Source: JBHIDJ01 sp046760105 (GTDB lineage: Bacteria > Pseudomonadota > Gammaproteobacteria > Acidiferrobacterales > SPGG2). Taken from it: a stretch of 15,309 bases of DNA. The stretch spans positions 1 through 15,309 of the forward strand of contig JBHIDJ010000075.1 of assembly GCA_046760105.1 (NCBI GenBank), read 5' to 3'. Below, piece by piece: positions 1 to 7,910 of the stretch. A program made the position numbers and the translations under genes. Below the pieces are notes generated by a model, which was not told where the DNA came from, made no database searches, and saw only the letters and a program-made list of their open reading frames with translations. Numbering within the stretch: the stretch's first letter is position 1; each line of letters begins with the position of its first letter.

Positions 1-21
1 CGAGCGACGCACAGGAGTGGC

Positions 22-39
22 CTTTGCGTTCTTTGCGTT
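22..39. repeat. Two tandem copies of a 9-bp unit
   Basis: The unit CTTTGCGTT occurs at 22-30 and again at 31-39, perfect and back to back, followed by a short T run. It lies just downstream of the hisZ stop in the part of the window where no gene is recognisable. Runs of CTTTGCG-like units are familiar in intergenic DNA of several bacterial groups, but two copies are too few to assign a family. The rest of 1-73 shows no terminator hairpin. On the minus strand an open frame starts with an ATG at 50-52 and runs off the edge, but I do not recognise it; it does not resemble the start of PurA, the usual gene after hisZ. Confidence 0.5.
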
Positions 40-73
40 TTTTCCAGGGCATTTGCCGCGTCGATACTGAAAG

Positions 74-1273
74 CTATTTTACGACCACGTTAGTGTGTGT
101 TACGACCACCCACTTGTCGTCTTTGCATACTAGCTCGCGGTCGCAGCCCATTTCCGCCAGGGTTGCGCTACTGCCACGCAGGCGAACGACAACCCGTTCG
201 CCCGCCTCCCGCAGGCGTGCGATCTCTGCTTGTACGCTGGCATCACCGTCATGTGGCGCTAGGATCCCGCCCGTAACGCTATCATTCTGCGATGAGAGCT
301 TCAGAAGCACGCGAAGATCCGCACCGAAACCGGTTGCCGGTCGCGCGCGCCCAAACGCTTTACCGATGCCATCGTAGCGACCGCCTTGGGCAACGGCGCG
401 CCCGTAAGCAGGCACAAACGCGGAGAATACCACACCCGTGTAATACCGGTAGCCGCTGAGTTCCGCCAGATCAAAATATAACGATAGCTCTGGCATCTTC
501 CGTGCCACAACCTCAGCCACCGACTCTAGATTCCCCAGTGCCTGCTGTACGCTGTCGGGTGCATTCTTTAGATCATGTCTTGCCGCATCAAGCGCTTCGA
601 TCCCGCCGTTCAACTCGATCAATGCCGCGAGTGCTCGTTTATCTTCCGCACCTATGCCCCAAGATCCAAGCAATGCTGCAACATCTGCGCTTGCTTTGCT
701 CTGCAATGCATCAAAGAGCTCCATCTCCTGATCTGCCGCCAAGCCAGCCTGTTCCATGAGTCCCCGGAATACGCCAACGTGTCCCAAGTCGATGTGTAAA
801 TCTTCGATTCCGGCGAGCTTAAGCGTAGCCACCATCAAGCACAGAGTCTCAGCGTCGCTCTCTGGCCCGGCGTGGCCAAACAATTCTGCTCCTAGCTGCA
901 GCGGCTCGCGTGAACCTTCAAACGCGTCCGGTCGTGTATGCAACACAGACCCCAGGTAGCACAACCTTACCGGCGCTTCACGTTTGAGATAATGCGCGTC
1001 GATCCGCGCCGCCTGCGGTGTGCTATCCGGACGAATGCCCATTAAACGACCCGTGAGCTGATCGGTAACCTTAAACGTCTGCAGATCGAGTTCCTGGCCA
1101 ACGCCGGTCAACAACGAATCGAGATATTCAATCATCGGTGGCATGACGAGCTCGTAGCCCCAGGTGTAAAACAAATCCAGGATGCGGCGGCGTAGAGCCT
1201 CCAGCCGTTGCGCCTCAGCTGGTAACACCTCCTCAATACCTTCGGGAAGCAACCAGCGATCTTTTCCAGGCAT
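74..1273 (-). CDS. hisZ: ATP phosphoribosyltransferase regulatory subunit HisZ
   Basis: HisZ is a catalytically inactive paralogue of histidyl-tRNA synthetase. With short-form HisG it makes the hetero-oligomeric ATP phosphoribosyltransferase, the first and feedback-inhibited step of histidine synthesis in the cytoplasm. The 399-residue product has the class II synthetase-like fold signature: an N-terminal PEGIEEVLP segment, a motif-2-like stretch with MGIRPDSTPQAARI near residues 78-91, and near residues 275-300 the LSGYRYYTGVVFSAF and QGGRYDGI segments typical of HisZ and HisRS. The C-terminus lacks the full anticodon-binding domain expected of HisRS, and the length fits HisZ. It is the last recognisable gene of the hfq-hflX-hflK-hflC-DUF2065 cluster and starts 38 bp after the DUF2065 stop, an order known from Pseudomonas. 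The ATG start has only a weak ribosome binding site. Its presence implies a short HisG elsewhere in the genome (inference). Confidence 0.93.
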   Translation of the reverse strand: MPGKDRWLLPEGIEEVLPAEAQRLEALRRRILDLFYTWGYELVMPPMIEYLDSLLTGVGQELDLQTFKVTDQLTGRLMGIRPDSTPQAARIDAHYLKREAPVRLCYLGSVLHTRPDAFEGSREPLQLGAELFGHAGPESDAETLCLMVATLKLAGIEDLHIDLGHVGVFRGLMEQAGLAADQEMELFDALQSKASADVAALLGSWGIGAEDKRALAALIELNGGIEALDAARHDLKNAPDSVQQALGNLESVAEVVARKMPELSLYFDLAELSGYRYYTGVVFSAFVPAYGRAVAQGGRYDGIGKAFGRARPATGFGADLRVLLKLSSQNDSVTGGILAPHDGDASVQAEIARLREAGERVVVRLRGSSATLAEMGCDRELVCKDDKWVVVTHTNVVVK

Positions 1274-1311
1274 GATCGTGGGGTGAGAGCGGTAGTCGTG
1301 TTGGCAGTCAG

Positions 1312-1497
1312 TTAATTAATAATGTAAAGCAGCACAAGACCGAGCAGCATGCTTGTGAGCCCGACAAGGCGCAAGGGCGGATCGGGTAGCTGACTGATTG
1401 TTTGTAGGGTTCGTCGCATCCCGCTCGGGTTGATAAAGGGAAAGATACCTTCCAAGATCAGCAGAAGGGCGATCGCCACCCCTAAATCGCGCCACAT
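1312..1497 (-). CDS. DUF2065 (YjeT-like) small inner-membrane protein
   Basis: This 61-residue protein has two hydrophobic segments. The first, about residues 5-22, runs into the FPFINPSGMRR motif typical of DUF2065/YjeT proteins; the second, about residues 42-60, ends at IIN. The polar stretch between them (RRTLQTISQLPDPPLR) is also family-like. No biochemical function is established for the family. It almost always sits directly downstream of hflC, as here: the hflC stop is 33 bp upstream, with hisZ next. The product is expected in the inner membrane. Co-occurrence with HflK/HflC suggests, without proof, a link to membrane protease control. The ribosome binding site is weak, so translation may be coupled to hflC. 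Confidence 0.88.
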   Translation of the reverse strand: MWRDLGVAIALLLILEGIFPFINPSGMRRTLQTISQLPDPPLRLVGLTSMLLGLVLLYIIN

Positions 1498-1530
1498 GAT
1501 CTAAACAGGATCAACCCAAGACACGTTTAA

Positions 1531-2397
1531 CTAACGCGGATTCTTCAGGAACCTAAAAAACTCCGCGCTGGGGTCGATGATCAGGACATCGTCCTTGCGG
1601 CTAAAACTTTGTCGGTAGGCGTTTAGGCTGCGATAAAGCGCATAGAACTCGGGATCGCCGCCGTAGGCTTCGGCATAGATCGCTGTCGCCGTGCCATCGC
1701 CCTCGCCGCGGATATCTTCGGCCTTCTCATAGGCCTCGGCTAACAGGATCTCGCGCTCACGCTCGGCATTGGCACGAATCTTCTCCGCCTCCTCGGCACC
1801 GCGCGCCCGGAATTCCTTGGCAATGCGCGCGCGCTCGGCAACCATGCGTTGATACACCGACTCACTCACTTTCTCGTCTAGATCCACGCGCTTAATACGG
1901 ATGTCCACAACCTCGATGCCCATGCTACGCGCTTCCTTATCAGCCCCCGCGCTGACGATTCGCATAATCTCTTCCCGGTCCCCGGACACGGCATCGTGTA
2001 CGGTACGCTTGCCAAACTCATTGAGCAGATCGCTTCTGACGCGTTGCTCAAGTCGCCCTCTCGCCGCCTGCTCTTGCCCACCTACTCTGATCCAATACGT
2101 AAGTGCGTCCGCGATTCGCCATTTGACAAACCAGTCCACGATCACGTTTTTCTTCTCGAGGGTAAGGAAACGCTGCGGCTCCGCATCCAGGGTCAAGATT
2201 CTTCCGTTCAATTTGTGCGCGGTATCAATAACTGGCATCTTGAAATGCAAGCCGGGCTCATCCTCGTGACGGATCACTTCACCGAACCTCACCACAATAG
2301 CCTTCTCCCACTGATCAACTGTGAATGTGAAAGAGCGGATCCCGACCAAAACCAATCCCAAGATCACCAAAAGGGCGACTAGCTTAGCCTGGGTCAT
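1531..2397 (-). CDS. hflC: HflC, SPFH-domain modulator of FtsH
   Basis: HflC pairs with HflK in a large periplasm-facing membrane complex that encloses and modulates the AAA protease FtsH. The 288-residue product has an N-terminal membrane anchor (about residues 6-22), then the SPFH/band 7 domain opening with VDQWEKAIVVRFGEV and DEPGLHFKMP (residues about 27-55). A long charged, alanine-rich coiled-coil region follows (about 170-240, with AERARIAKEFRARGAEEAEK). The C-terminal segment has the family-typical YRSLNAYRQSF and DPSAEFFRFL. Length agrees with other HflC proteins. The start ATG overlaps the hflK stop by one base (TAATG), the usual sign of translational coupling that keeps the two partners equimolar. 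It is cotranscribed with hflK upstream and DUF2065 and hisZ downstream. Confidence 0.95.
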   Translation of the reverse strand: MTQAKLVALLVILGLVLVGIRSFTFTVDQWEKAIVVRFGEVIRHEDEPGLHFKMPVIDTAHKLNGRILTLDAEPQRFLTLEKKNVIVDWFVKWRIADALTYWIRVGGQEQAARGRLEQRVRSDLLNEFGKRTVHDAVSGDREEIMRIVSAGADKEARSMGIEVVDIRIKRVDLDEKVSESVYQRMVAERARIAKEFRARGAEEAEKIRANAEREREILLAEAYEKAEDIRGEGDGTATAIYAEAYGGDPEFYALYRSLNAYRQSFSRKDDVLIIDPSAEFFRFLKNPR

Positions 2398-3611
2398 TAC
2401 TGCGATCCCCGTGTGCGCAAGTCCGTACGTCTGCGACTACGACTCAAACCCTGAGTGTCCGTCCCCTCTGCTCCGGCGGCAGCCTCCCCGCCTTCTGTAA
2501 GTCCGGAACGTCCGCCTTGCGTTATGATCTTATCCAACGGCAAGTACATGATATTATTGCCGCCCTTCTGATCTATAAGTACCTTGGTCGTACTGGACAG
2601 GACCTCCTCCATCGTCTCTAGGTAAAGCCGCTCGCGCGTGACGTCGGGGGCCTTGGCAAACTCGCTTTGGATCTGGGTAAATCGACGGGCGTCACCGCCG
2701 GCACGTGCTATCACGCTGGCTTTGTAGGCTTCGCCTTCCTGTATCAGGCGCGCCGCCTTACCGCGCGCCCGAGGCAGAATATCGTTGGCATAAGCCTCGG
2801 CCTCGTTCTTGAAGCGTTGCTCGTCTTCGCGTGCCTTCACCGCATCGTCGAATGCCGCCTTCACCTGCTCGGGCGGCTGTGCCTTCTGCATCTTCGCCGT
2901 CGTGATTATGATACCGGTCTCGTAGCGATCCAGGATCTCCTGCAGCAGCTGCTGAGTCTTGTTGGCAACGTCGACGCGGCCTTCGGTAATCACGAAATCA
3001 AGCGTGCTTTTACCGACGATTTCGCGAATCGCCGATTCCGTCGCCTGCGCGATCGTGACCTCCGGGTTTTCCACGTTGAACCAGTACGCGGCAGCATCAT
3101 TGATCCTGTACTGGACGGCGAACTCGATGTCGACGATGTTCTCGTCTTCGGTCAGCATCAGCGCCTCTCTCGGCACATGGCTCACCCGTCCCGTGCGTTC
3201 ATTCGTGCGGTAACCCACCTCCATCGAGAATACATTCTGCACATTGACCTTTTTCACCCGTTCAATCGGAAAGGGCAAGTGCCAGTTCAACCCAGGTGTC
3301 GTTACTTCCCGAAACTCTCCAAACTGCAAAACCACGCCGTTCTCGGCCTGCTTCACGATATAAAAGCCGCTAAGCAACCAAACACCGATTATTACGGTGA
3401 GGATCGCGCCAAGCCCAATGCCACCCAGACCCCCCAGGCGCAACCCACGACCGCCACCACCCTTGCCACCGCCGAACAAACCGCTCAGCCGGTTCTGGAT
3501 GTTGCGAACGATTTCATCCAGGTCAGGGGGTCCTTGTTGGCCCCCCCTTCGCGGTCCCCCCCAGGGATCCTTGTTCCCGGAGTTACCGTTCCCGGGTCTG
3601 TTCCAGGGCAT
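2397..3611 (-). CDS. hflK: HflK, SPFH-domain modulator of FtsH
   Basis: HflK is the larger partner of HflC in the FtsH-modulating complex of the inner membrane. The 404-residue protein has the hallmark cytoplasmic glycine/proline-rich N-terminus (residues 1-65, including DPWGG and poly-Gly runs), one membrane helix (about 66-86), then the SPFH domain starting at VKQAENGVVLQFGEF, with PGLNWHLPFPIE and a helical segment rich in Ala, Glu and Arg (about 240-310). YLETMEEVLSSTTKVLID and MYLPLDK near 330-360 are typical of the family. The last 40 residues are Gly/Arg-rich and variable. A strong AGGAG ribosome binding site lies at 3618-3622, six bases before the ATG. The gene sits 50 bp after hflX and overlaps hflC by one base. 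Confidence 0.95.
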   Translation of the reverse strand: MPWNRPGNGNSGNKDPWGGPRRGGQQGPPDLDEIVRNIQNRLSGLFGGGKGGGGRGLRLGGLGGIGLGAILTVIIGVWLLSGFYIVKQAENGVVLQFGEFREVTTPGLNWHLPFPIERVKKVNVQNVFSMEVGYRTNERTGRVSHVPREALMLTEDENIVDIEFAVQYRINDAAAYWFNVENPEVTIAQATESAIREIVGKSTLDFVITEGRVDVANKTQQLLQEILDRYETGIIITTAKMQKAQPPEQVKAAFDDAVKAREDEQRFKNEAEAYANDILPRARGKAARLIQEGEAYKASVIARAGGDARRFTQIQSEFAKAPDVTRERLYLETMEEVLSSTTKVLIDQKGGNNIMYLPLDKIITQGGRSGLTEGGEAAAGAEGTDTQGLSRSRRRTDLRTRGSQ

Positions 3612-3661
3612 AATCGTCTCCTGTCGGCAGGTAAAAGAAATGCAACGGGCGAATTCTAGGG

Positions 3662-5026
3662 TTATGAGCCGGTAGGGGCAAGAACACCGGTGTTATCGTC
3701 TACCCAATATTCCGACCGAAACCCCTCCTGTTTCTGCAGCCAAGCAATCTGCTCCGGCTCGAGCGTAACGTCGATTACCCAGCCGCCGGCATCAATATCA
3801 ACCTCGCGTACAACATGCAAACGTTCGTAAACCCGCGCGCGCAGCTGGCCCGCACTGGCCGGCAGATACAACTGCCGACGCTTACGCTGGCGGCGAGAGT
3901 GCTCAGAGAGCGCTTGTAGCAACAAATCCACGCCCTCTCCTGTCTTGGCGGAAAGCCATACCTTGGCGATCGTGCCGGTCGCATTACGTTCGATCCGTGG
4001 TGACTGCGCGGTAATATCGATCTTATTGAACACCACGATCTGTGGTATGCCGTCGGCATGAATTTCACCCAGTACCTGATCCACGCGCTCCATCGCGTCA
4101 CGCCGATCCGGAGCGCTGCTATCCACCACGTGCAGCAGAAGATCCGCCCCCTCGACTTCCTCCAGCGTCGCCTTGAAAGCCTCGACCAGATCGTGCGGCA
4201 GCTGGCGAATGAACCCCACCGTGTCCGCCAGAATAACGTTGACGTTGCCAGCAAGCGCAACGCGCCGCATGGTGGGATCAAGTGTGGCAAAGAGCTGATC
4301 GGCAGCGAACACGTCTGCGCCTGTCATATAGTTAAACAAGGATGACTTGCCGGCGTTTGTGTAACCGACAAGTGATACGGTCGCTATGGGTACCTTATGG
4401 CGTGATCGCCTGCGCAGCGCCCGTTGCGTACGCACCTTCTGCAGGCACCGCTGGAGCGTTTTTATGCGTGCGCGCACCAAGCGACGGTCGGTTTCAAGCT
4501 GCGTCTCGCCGGGCCCGCGCAACCCTATACCGCCCTTTTGCCGCTCGAGGTGGGTCCACCCTCTTACCAGGCGACTGGCCAGATGCTCGAGCTGCGCCAG
4601 CTCTACCTGCAGCTTGCCTTCGTGGCTGCGGGCACGCTGCGCGAAAATATCCAGGATCAGTCCCGTACGGTCCAATACACGACAGCCAAGCGCGCGCTCA
4701 AGGTTGCGCTGTTGCGCAGGCGAAAGTGGGTGATTGACGAGAACGACCGTCGCTGCCTCGCGTGTGACCGCATCACGGATCTCCTCGACCTTGCCCAGGC
4801 CAAATAGAGTGGCCGGATCCGGTTTACCGCCGCGCCCTGAAAGGGCCGTACAAACGTGGGCACCGGCGGATTCCGCTAGAAGGCGGAATTCATCGGCGTC
4901 CTCATACCCGGCATCGCGAGGGAAGCGTAGGGAAACCAGCAGTGCGCGTTCGGCCGCACGCTGACCCGGGCCGGATGAAGAGTTACTCGTTTCCAGATTC
5001 TTTGTCGGCGTCTTCGTCGCTGTCAA
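3662..5026 (-). CDS. hflX: Ribosome-associated GTPase HflX (TTG start overlapping hfq)
   Basis: HflX is a GTPase that binds the 50S subunit and splits stalled or stress-damaged 70S ribosomes. In this 454-residue product the N-terminal HflX domain includes FGLGKVEEI (75-83) and a glycine-rich GGIGLRGPGETQLE loop (165-178). The G domain follows: G1 GYTNAGKS (221-228), G3 DTVGF (268-272), G4 NKID (334-337) and G5 SAK (359-361). The C-terminal domain ends about 90 residues later. The start is unusual. No ATG or GTG precedes the conserved ALLVSLRF strand in this frame; the only standard start is a TTG at 5024-5026, inside the last 44 bases of hfq. That gives an N-terminal extension some 15-20 residues longer than typical. 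A CTG at 4994-4996 is an alternative. Translation is probably coupled to hfq. Function is secure, the exact start is not. Confidence 0.93.
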   Translation of the reverse strand: MTATKTPTKNLETSNSSSGPGQRAAERALLVSLRFPRDAGYEDADEFRLLAESAGAHVCTALSGRGGKPDPATLFGLGKVEEIRDAVTREAATVVLVNHPLSPAQQRNLERALGCRVLDRTGLILDIFAQRARSHEGKLQVELAQLEHLASRLVRGWTHLERQKGGIGLRGPGETQLETDRRLVRARIKTLQRCLQKVRTQRALRRRSRHKVPIATVSLVGYTNAGKSSLFNYMTGADVFAADQLFATLDPTMRRVALAGNVNVILADTVGFIRQLPHDLVEAFKATLEEVEGADLLLHVVDSSAPDRRDAMERVDQVLGEIHADGIPQIVVFNKIDITAQSPRIERNATGTIAKVWLSAKTGEGVDLLLQALSEHSRRQRKRRQLYLPASAGQLRARVYERLHVVREVDIDAGGWVIDVTLEPEQIAWLQKQEGFRSEYWVDDNTGVLAPTGS

Positions 5027-5246
5027 GACTAAGTTTAATGGCGCGGCTGGGGACCACGGTCGAGATGGCGTGCTTGTAGATCATCTGGCTAACCGAGTTC
5101 CGTAGGAGCACCACGAACTGGTCGAAGGACTCGATCTGTCCTTGCAGTTTTATCCCGTTGACCAAGAATATCGAAACCGGAACGTGTTCCTTGCGCAATG
5201 TATTCAAGAAGGGGTCTTGTAGCGCTTGCCCTCTTTGCTGAGTCAT
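4983..5246 (-). CDS. hfq: RNA chaperone Hfq
   Basis: Hfq forms a homohexameric Sm-like ring that pairs small RNAs with mRNAs and binds poly(A)-rich RNA. The 87-residue product contains the whole Sm fold: QDPFLNTLRKE helix (10-20), Sm1 with VNGIKLQGQIESFD (29-42) and Sm2 with the YKHAISTVVPSR signature (57-68). Proximal-face residues equivalent to E. coli Q8, F42, Y55, K56 and H57 are present (Q10, F44, Y57, K58, H59). The rim patch reads RKEH instead of the RRER of E. coli or RKER of Pseudomonas. The distal-face Tyr25 is replaced by Phe27. The tail is short and very acidic (DSDEDADKE). I chose the ATG at 5244-5246 over an upstream in-frame start because it has an AGGAG site at 5254-5258, seven bases away, and begins the family-like sequence. 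Neighbours are miaA upstream and overlapping hflX. Confidence 0.97.
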   Translation of the reverse strand: MTQQRGQALQDPFLNTLRKEHVPVSIFLVNGIKLQGQIESFDQFVVLLRNSVSQMIYKHAISTVVPSRAIKLSLDSDEDADKESGNE

Positions 5247-5292
5247 GGCCGTTCTCCTGTTGTTATGTGTCGTGCCCCTCATAAGGGTACTT

Positions 5293-5302
5293 ATTCTATA
5301 TA
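5293..5302 (-). promoter_or_regulatory. Possible -10 element upstream of hfq
   Basis: Between miaA and hfq (5247-5342) the minus strand has the AT-rich string TATATAGAAT, which contains -10-like hexamers about 50 bases before the hfq start. A TTGGAA further upstream could serve as a -35 box, but the spacing is 19-21 bases, longer than ideal. In E. coli hfq has its own promoters inside and after miaA, so an internal promoter here is plausible. The evidence is only the motif. Confidence 0.3.
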
Positions 5303-5342
5303 TGCCCCCGGATCGATAAGATTCCAAGACACCAGTAAAAAA

Positions 5343-6296
5343 TTATAGTCCTTTACCGTCCAATTTGCTGGCCAAATAGTCGATGCAGGCCGCTTGGAGT
5401 GCTCGATCACTACTATACAGGTAATGTACCCCCTCGTAGCCACGCAGCCAGGTCAGTTGGCGCTTTGCCAGTTGTCGTGTGGCGGACACCCCGCGCTCGA
5501 TCATGTCATTATAGTTGACTAAACCAGTCAAGTATTGCCAGATCTGCCGATATCCGACCGTGCGGATGGCAGGAAGTTCCGGGCCCAGGTCACCCCGTTG
5601 TCGCAGCCGATCCACTTCCGCCACAAAGCCGCGCGTCAACATAGCGTGAAAACGCGCACCAATGCGTGCGTGCAGCACGCCCCGATCCCGAGGGAAAATG
5701 CCTACTTTCAAGATGTTATAGTCAATCGATGCGAGCCGCTCGTGTTGGTAGCAGTCAGTGAGGGTACGCCCGGTTAACTCGAGGATCTCAAGCGCCCGCT
5801 GGATACGCTGGGCGTCATGCGGATCGATGCGCTCAGCGGCAACCCGATCAATCGCTTGTAGGCGCTGGTGCAACCGGGGCCAACCGATCTCCTGCGATTC
5901 CTTGTACAACTGCTCCCGGATTTCCGGATTGGCGGCCGGTAGCGCCGATATACCGTACTCCAGCGCGTGAAAATAGAACATGGTGCCGCCGACCAGCAAG
6001 GGTATACGTCCGCGCTCAGCGATCTCGGCTATCTCACGTCGCGCATCAATGCGAAAGTCCGCCGCCGAGTACGGGTCTACTGGGTCGCGAATGTCGAGCA
6101 GCCGGTGGGGTACGCGGGCACGCTCGTCCGCCGTGGGTTTGGCGGTACCAATATCCATTCCCCGGTAAACCTGCGACGAATCGACACTGATGACGTCGAC
6201 CGGAAACCGATCGTGCAATGCCAGCGCCAGCGCCGTTTTGCCAGCCGCCGTGGGACCCATGAGAAAGATGACTGTATTCGCGCTGCCTGAAGACAT
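5343..6296 (-). CDS. miaA: tRNA dimethylallyltransferase MiaA
   Basis: MiaA transfers a dimethylallyl group to N6 of adenosine 37 in tRNAs reading UNN codons, the first step to ms2i6A37, which stabilises codon pairing. The 317-residue protein has the P-loop GPTAAGKT (14-21), the catalytic VDSSQVYRGMDIGTAKP segment (38-54), the VGGTMFYF motif (102-109; Phe replaces the more usual Leu-Tyr pattern) and the C-terminal RTVGYRQIWQYL and TRQLAKRQLTWLR signatures. Length matches the family. It precedes hfq by 96 bp as in most gammaproteobacteria. The usual upstream neighbour mutL is not there: lysS ends 44 bp upstream instead. The ATG has no strong ribosome binding site. Confidence 0.96.
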   Translation of the reverse strand: MSSGSANTVIFLMGPTAAGKTALALALHDRFPVDVISVDSSQVYRGMDIGTAKPTADERARVPHRLLDIRDPVDPYSAADFRIDARREIAEIAERGRIPLLVGGTMFYFHALEYGISALPAANPEIREQLYKESQEIGWPRLHQRLQAIDRVAAERIDPHDAQRIQRALEILELTGRTLTDCYQHERLASIDYNILKVGIFPRDRGVLHARIGARFHAMLTRGFVAEVDRLRQRGDLGPELPAIRTVGYRQIWQYLTGLVNYNDMIERGVSATRQLAKRQLTWLRGYEGVHYLYSSDRALQAACIDYLASKLDGKGL

Positions 6297-6340
6297 GCGA
6301 GAAATATCGCTATCGCGCTAGACCATCTGTTGATGGCGCC

Positions 6341-7843
6341 CTAGTCGCGGCCGGCCTCAGCGCGCATGTGAGGAAACAGCAAGACATCACGAATCGACGC
6401 AGAATCGGTGAACAGCATAACCAAGCGGTCCACGCCGACCCCTTCGCCGGCCGTTGGCGGCATCCCGTGCTCCAGTGCCCGGATATAATCGGCGTCGAAA
6501 TCCATGGCCTCCTCGTCTCCAGCCTCCTTTGCCGCCAACTGTTTGCGAAAACGCTCCGCTTGATCCTCGGCATCGTTTAGCTCCGAAAACCCGTTGGCGA
6601 TTTCGAGGCGCCCACCGACATACAATTCGAACCGATCGGCAACAAACAGATCATGATCATTGCGTCGTGAAAGCGGTGAGACCTCAACTGGATAGGCTGT
6701 AATAAAGGTCGGATCCTTGAGGTGTGATTCAACCGTGCTTTCGAAGATCTCAAGCTGGAGCTTGCCCAGGCCATACGTGTCCTTGAGTTCAATATCGAGA
6801 TTCGCCGCAATCTTCCGCGCCCTATCGAGGGAATCTAAATCCTCTGGGTGAATATCGCGATTGAAGCGCAGAATCGCCTCCCTCACAGTCATGCACTCGA
6901 AGGGCCTGCCAAAATCATACTCGTTACCCTGGTAGGTCAGCTTGGTCGTGCCGAGGATATGCTGAGCTAATCCGCGCAACATGTCCTCCGTTAGTTTCAT
7001 AAAATCACGGTAGTCAGCGTAGGCCTGATAGAACTCAAGCATGGTGAACTCGGGATTGTGGCGCGTTGACACACCTTCGTTGCGGAAGTTGCGGTTGATC
7101 TCATAGACGCGCTCAAACCCCCCGACGACTAGACGTTTGAGATACAGCTCCGGCGCCACGCGCAAAAAAAGCCCCATATCGAGCGCGTGGTGATGCGTCA
7201 CGAAGGGGCGCGCCACAGCGCCCCCAGGGATCGCTTGCATCATCGGGGTTTCCACTTCGAGAAAGCCGCGCTCGTTCATAAACTCGCGGAGGTAGTGAAT
7301 GATCGCGGTGCGCATGCGAAAGGTCCTACGCGCGACCTCGCTCATAATCAGGTCCAAGTACCGCTGGCGGTAGCGGGTCTCCTGATCGGCTAAGCCATGA
7401 TATTTCTCGGGCAAGGGGCGCAGTGCTTTCGTGAGCAGGCGGATATCGTCCACCCTCACCGTGAGATCCCCCGTTTTCGTCCGGAAAATAGCCCCCTCCG
7501 CACCGAGAATGTCGCCGATATCCCACTTCTTAAAATCTTCATAGAGCCCCTCAGGGAGGGTACCGGGTTGCAGAAACAACTGAATCTGGCCCGACATATC
7601 CTGCAGATGGGCGAAACTGGCCTTACCCATGATGCGACGCGTCATCATACGTCCCGCAACTTTGACCCGTACCGGATTCGCCTCCAGCGTCGCATTGTCC
7701 TTACGCTCGTATTCCGCCTGTAGCTCAGCCGCCATGACGTTGCGCCGGAAATCGGTGGGAAACGGCTGGCCCCGTTTGCGCAGCTCCGCCAGCTTGCGGC
7801 GGCGCTCGGCAATCTGTTCTTGTTCTTCGTCCCGGTCGATCAT
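6341..7843 (-). CDS. lysS: Lysyl-tRNA synthetase, class II
   Basis: LysRS charges tRNA-Lys in the cytoplasm. The protein of 500 residues has the N-terminal OB-fold anticodon-binding domain (about 50-150, with VKVAGRMMTRRIMGKASF) and the class II catalytic core. Motif 2 is seen in INRNFRNEGVSTRHNPEFTM and motif 3 in GEGVGVDRLVMLF near the C-terminus; the GGAVARPF segment is typical of LysRS. I use the ATG at 7841-7843 because it gives a family-like N-terminus and follows a purine-rich GAAAGAAAAC. An upstream in-frame TTG (7859-7861) would add only six residues. The gene follows prfB by 67 bp, the arrangement also known in E. coli, where both are cotranscribed. The intergenic 7844-7910 is strikingly AT-rich but shows no clear terminator. 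Confidence 0.97.
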   Translation of the reverse strand: MIDRDEEQEQIAERRRKLAELRKRGQPFPTDFRRNVMAAELQAEYERKDNATLEANPVRVKVAGRMMTRRIMGKASFAHLQDMSGQIQLFLQPGTLPEGLYEDFKKWDIGDILGAEGAIFRTKTGDLTVRVDDIRLLTKALRPLPEKYHGLADQETRYRQRYLDLIMSEVARRTFRMRTAIIHYLREFMNERGFLEVETPMMQAIPGGAVARPFVTHHHALDMGLFLRVAPELYLKRLVVGGFERVYEINRNFRNEGVSTRHNPEFTMLEFYQAYADYRDFMKLTEDMLRGLAQHILGTTKLTYQGNEYDFGRPFECMTVREAILRFNRDIHPEDLDSLDRARKIAANLDIELKDTYGLGKLQLEIFESTVESHLKDPTFITAYPVEVSPLSRRNDHDLFVADRFELYVGGRLEIANGFSELNDAEDQAERFRKQLAAKEAGDEEAMDFDADYIRALEHGMPPTAGEGVGVDRLVMLFTDSASIRDVLLFPHMRAEAGRD

Positions 7844-7910
7844 GTTTTCTTTCAAAAACAAAAAGATATTTTTATTTTTGTATAAATCACTTTAAGTACC
7901 TAGACCGGCT

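Noticed and set aside
1..73. Start of purA or another gene downstream of hisZ
   Set aside because: The minus-strand frame from the ATG at 50-52 is Lys/Arg-rich, does not resemble the conserved PurA N-terminus, and the segment overlaps a tandem 9-mer; purA may lie beyond the edge.
301..3675. Many long plus-strand frames opposite hisZ, hflC and hflK, including one of 330 codons at 2667-3659
   Set aside because: They are antisense shadows of strongly conserved minus-strand genes, with Arg/Pro/Ser-rich nonsense composition and no ribosome binding sites.
6323..6336. CCATC/GATGG hairpin between lysS and miaA as a terminator
   Set aside because: The stem is only 5 bp and no T run follows on either strand.
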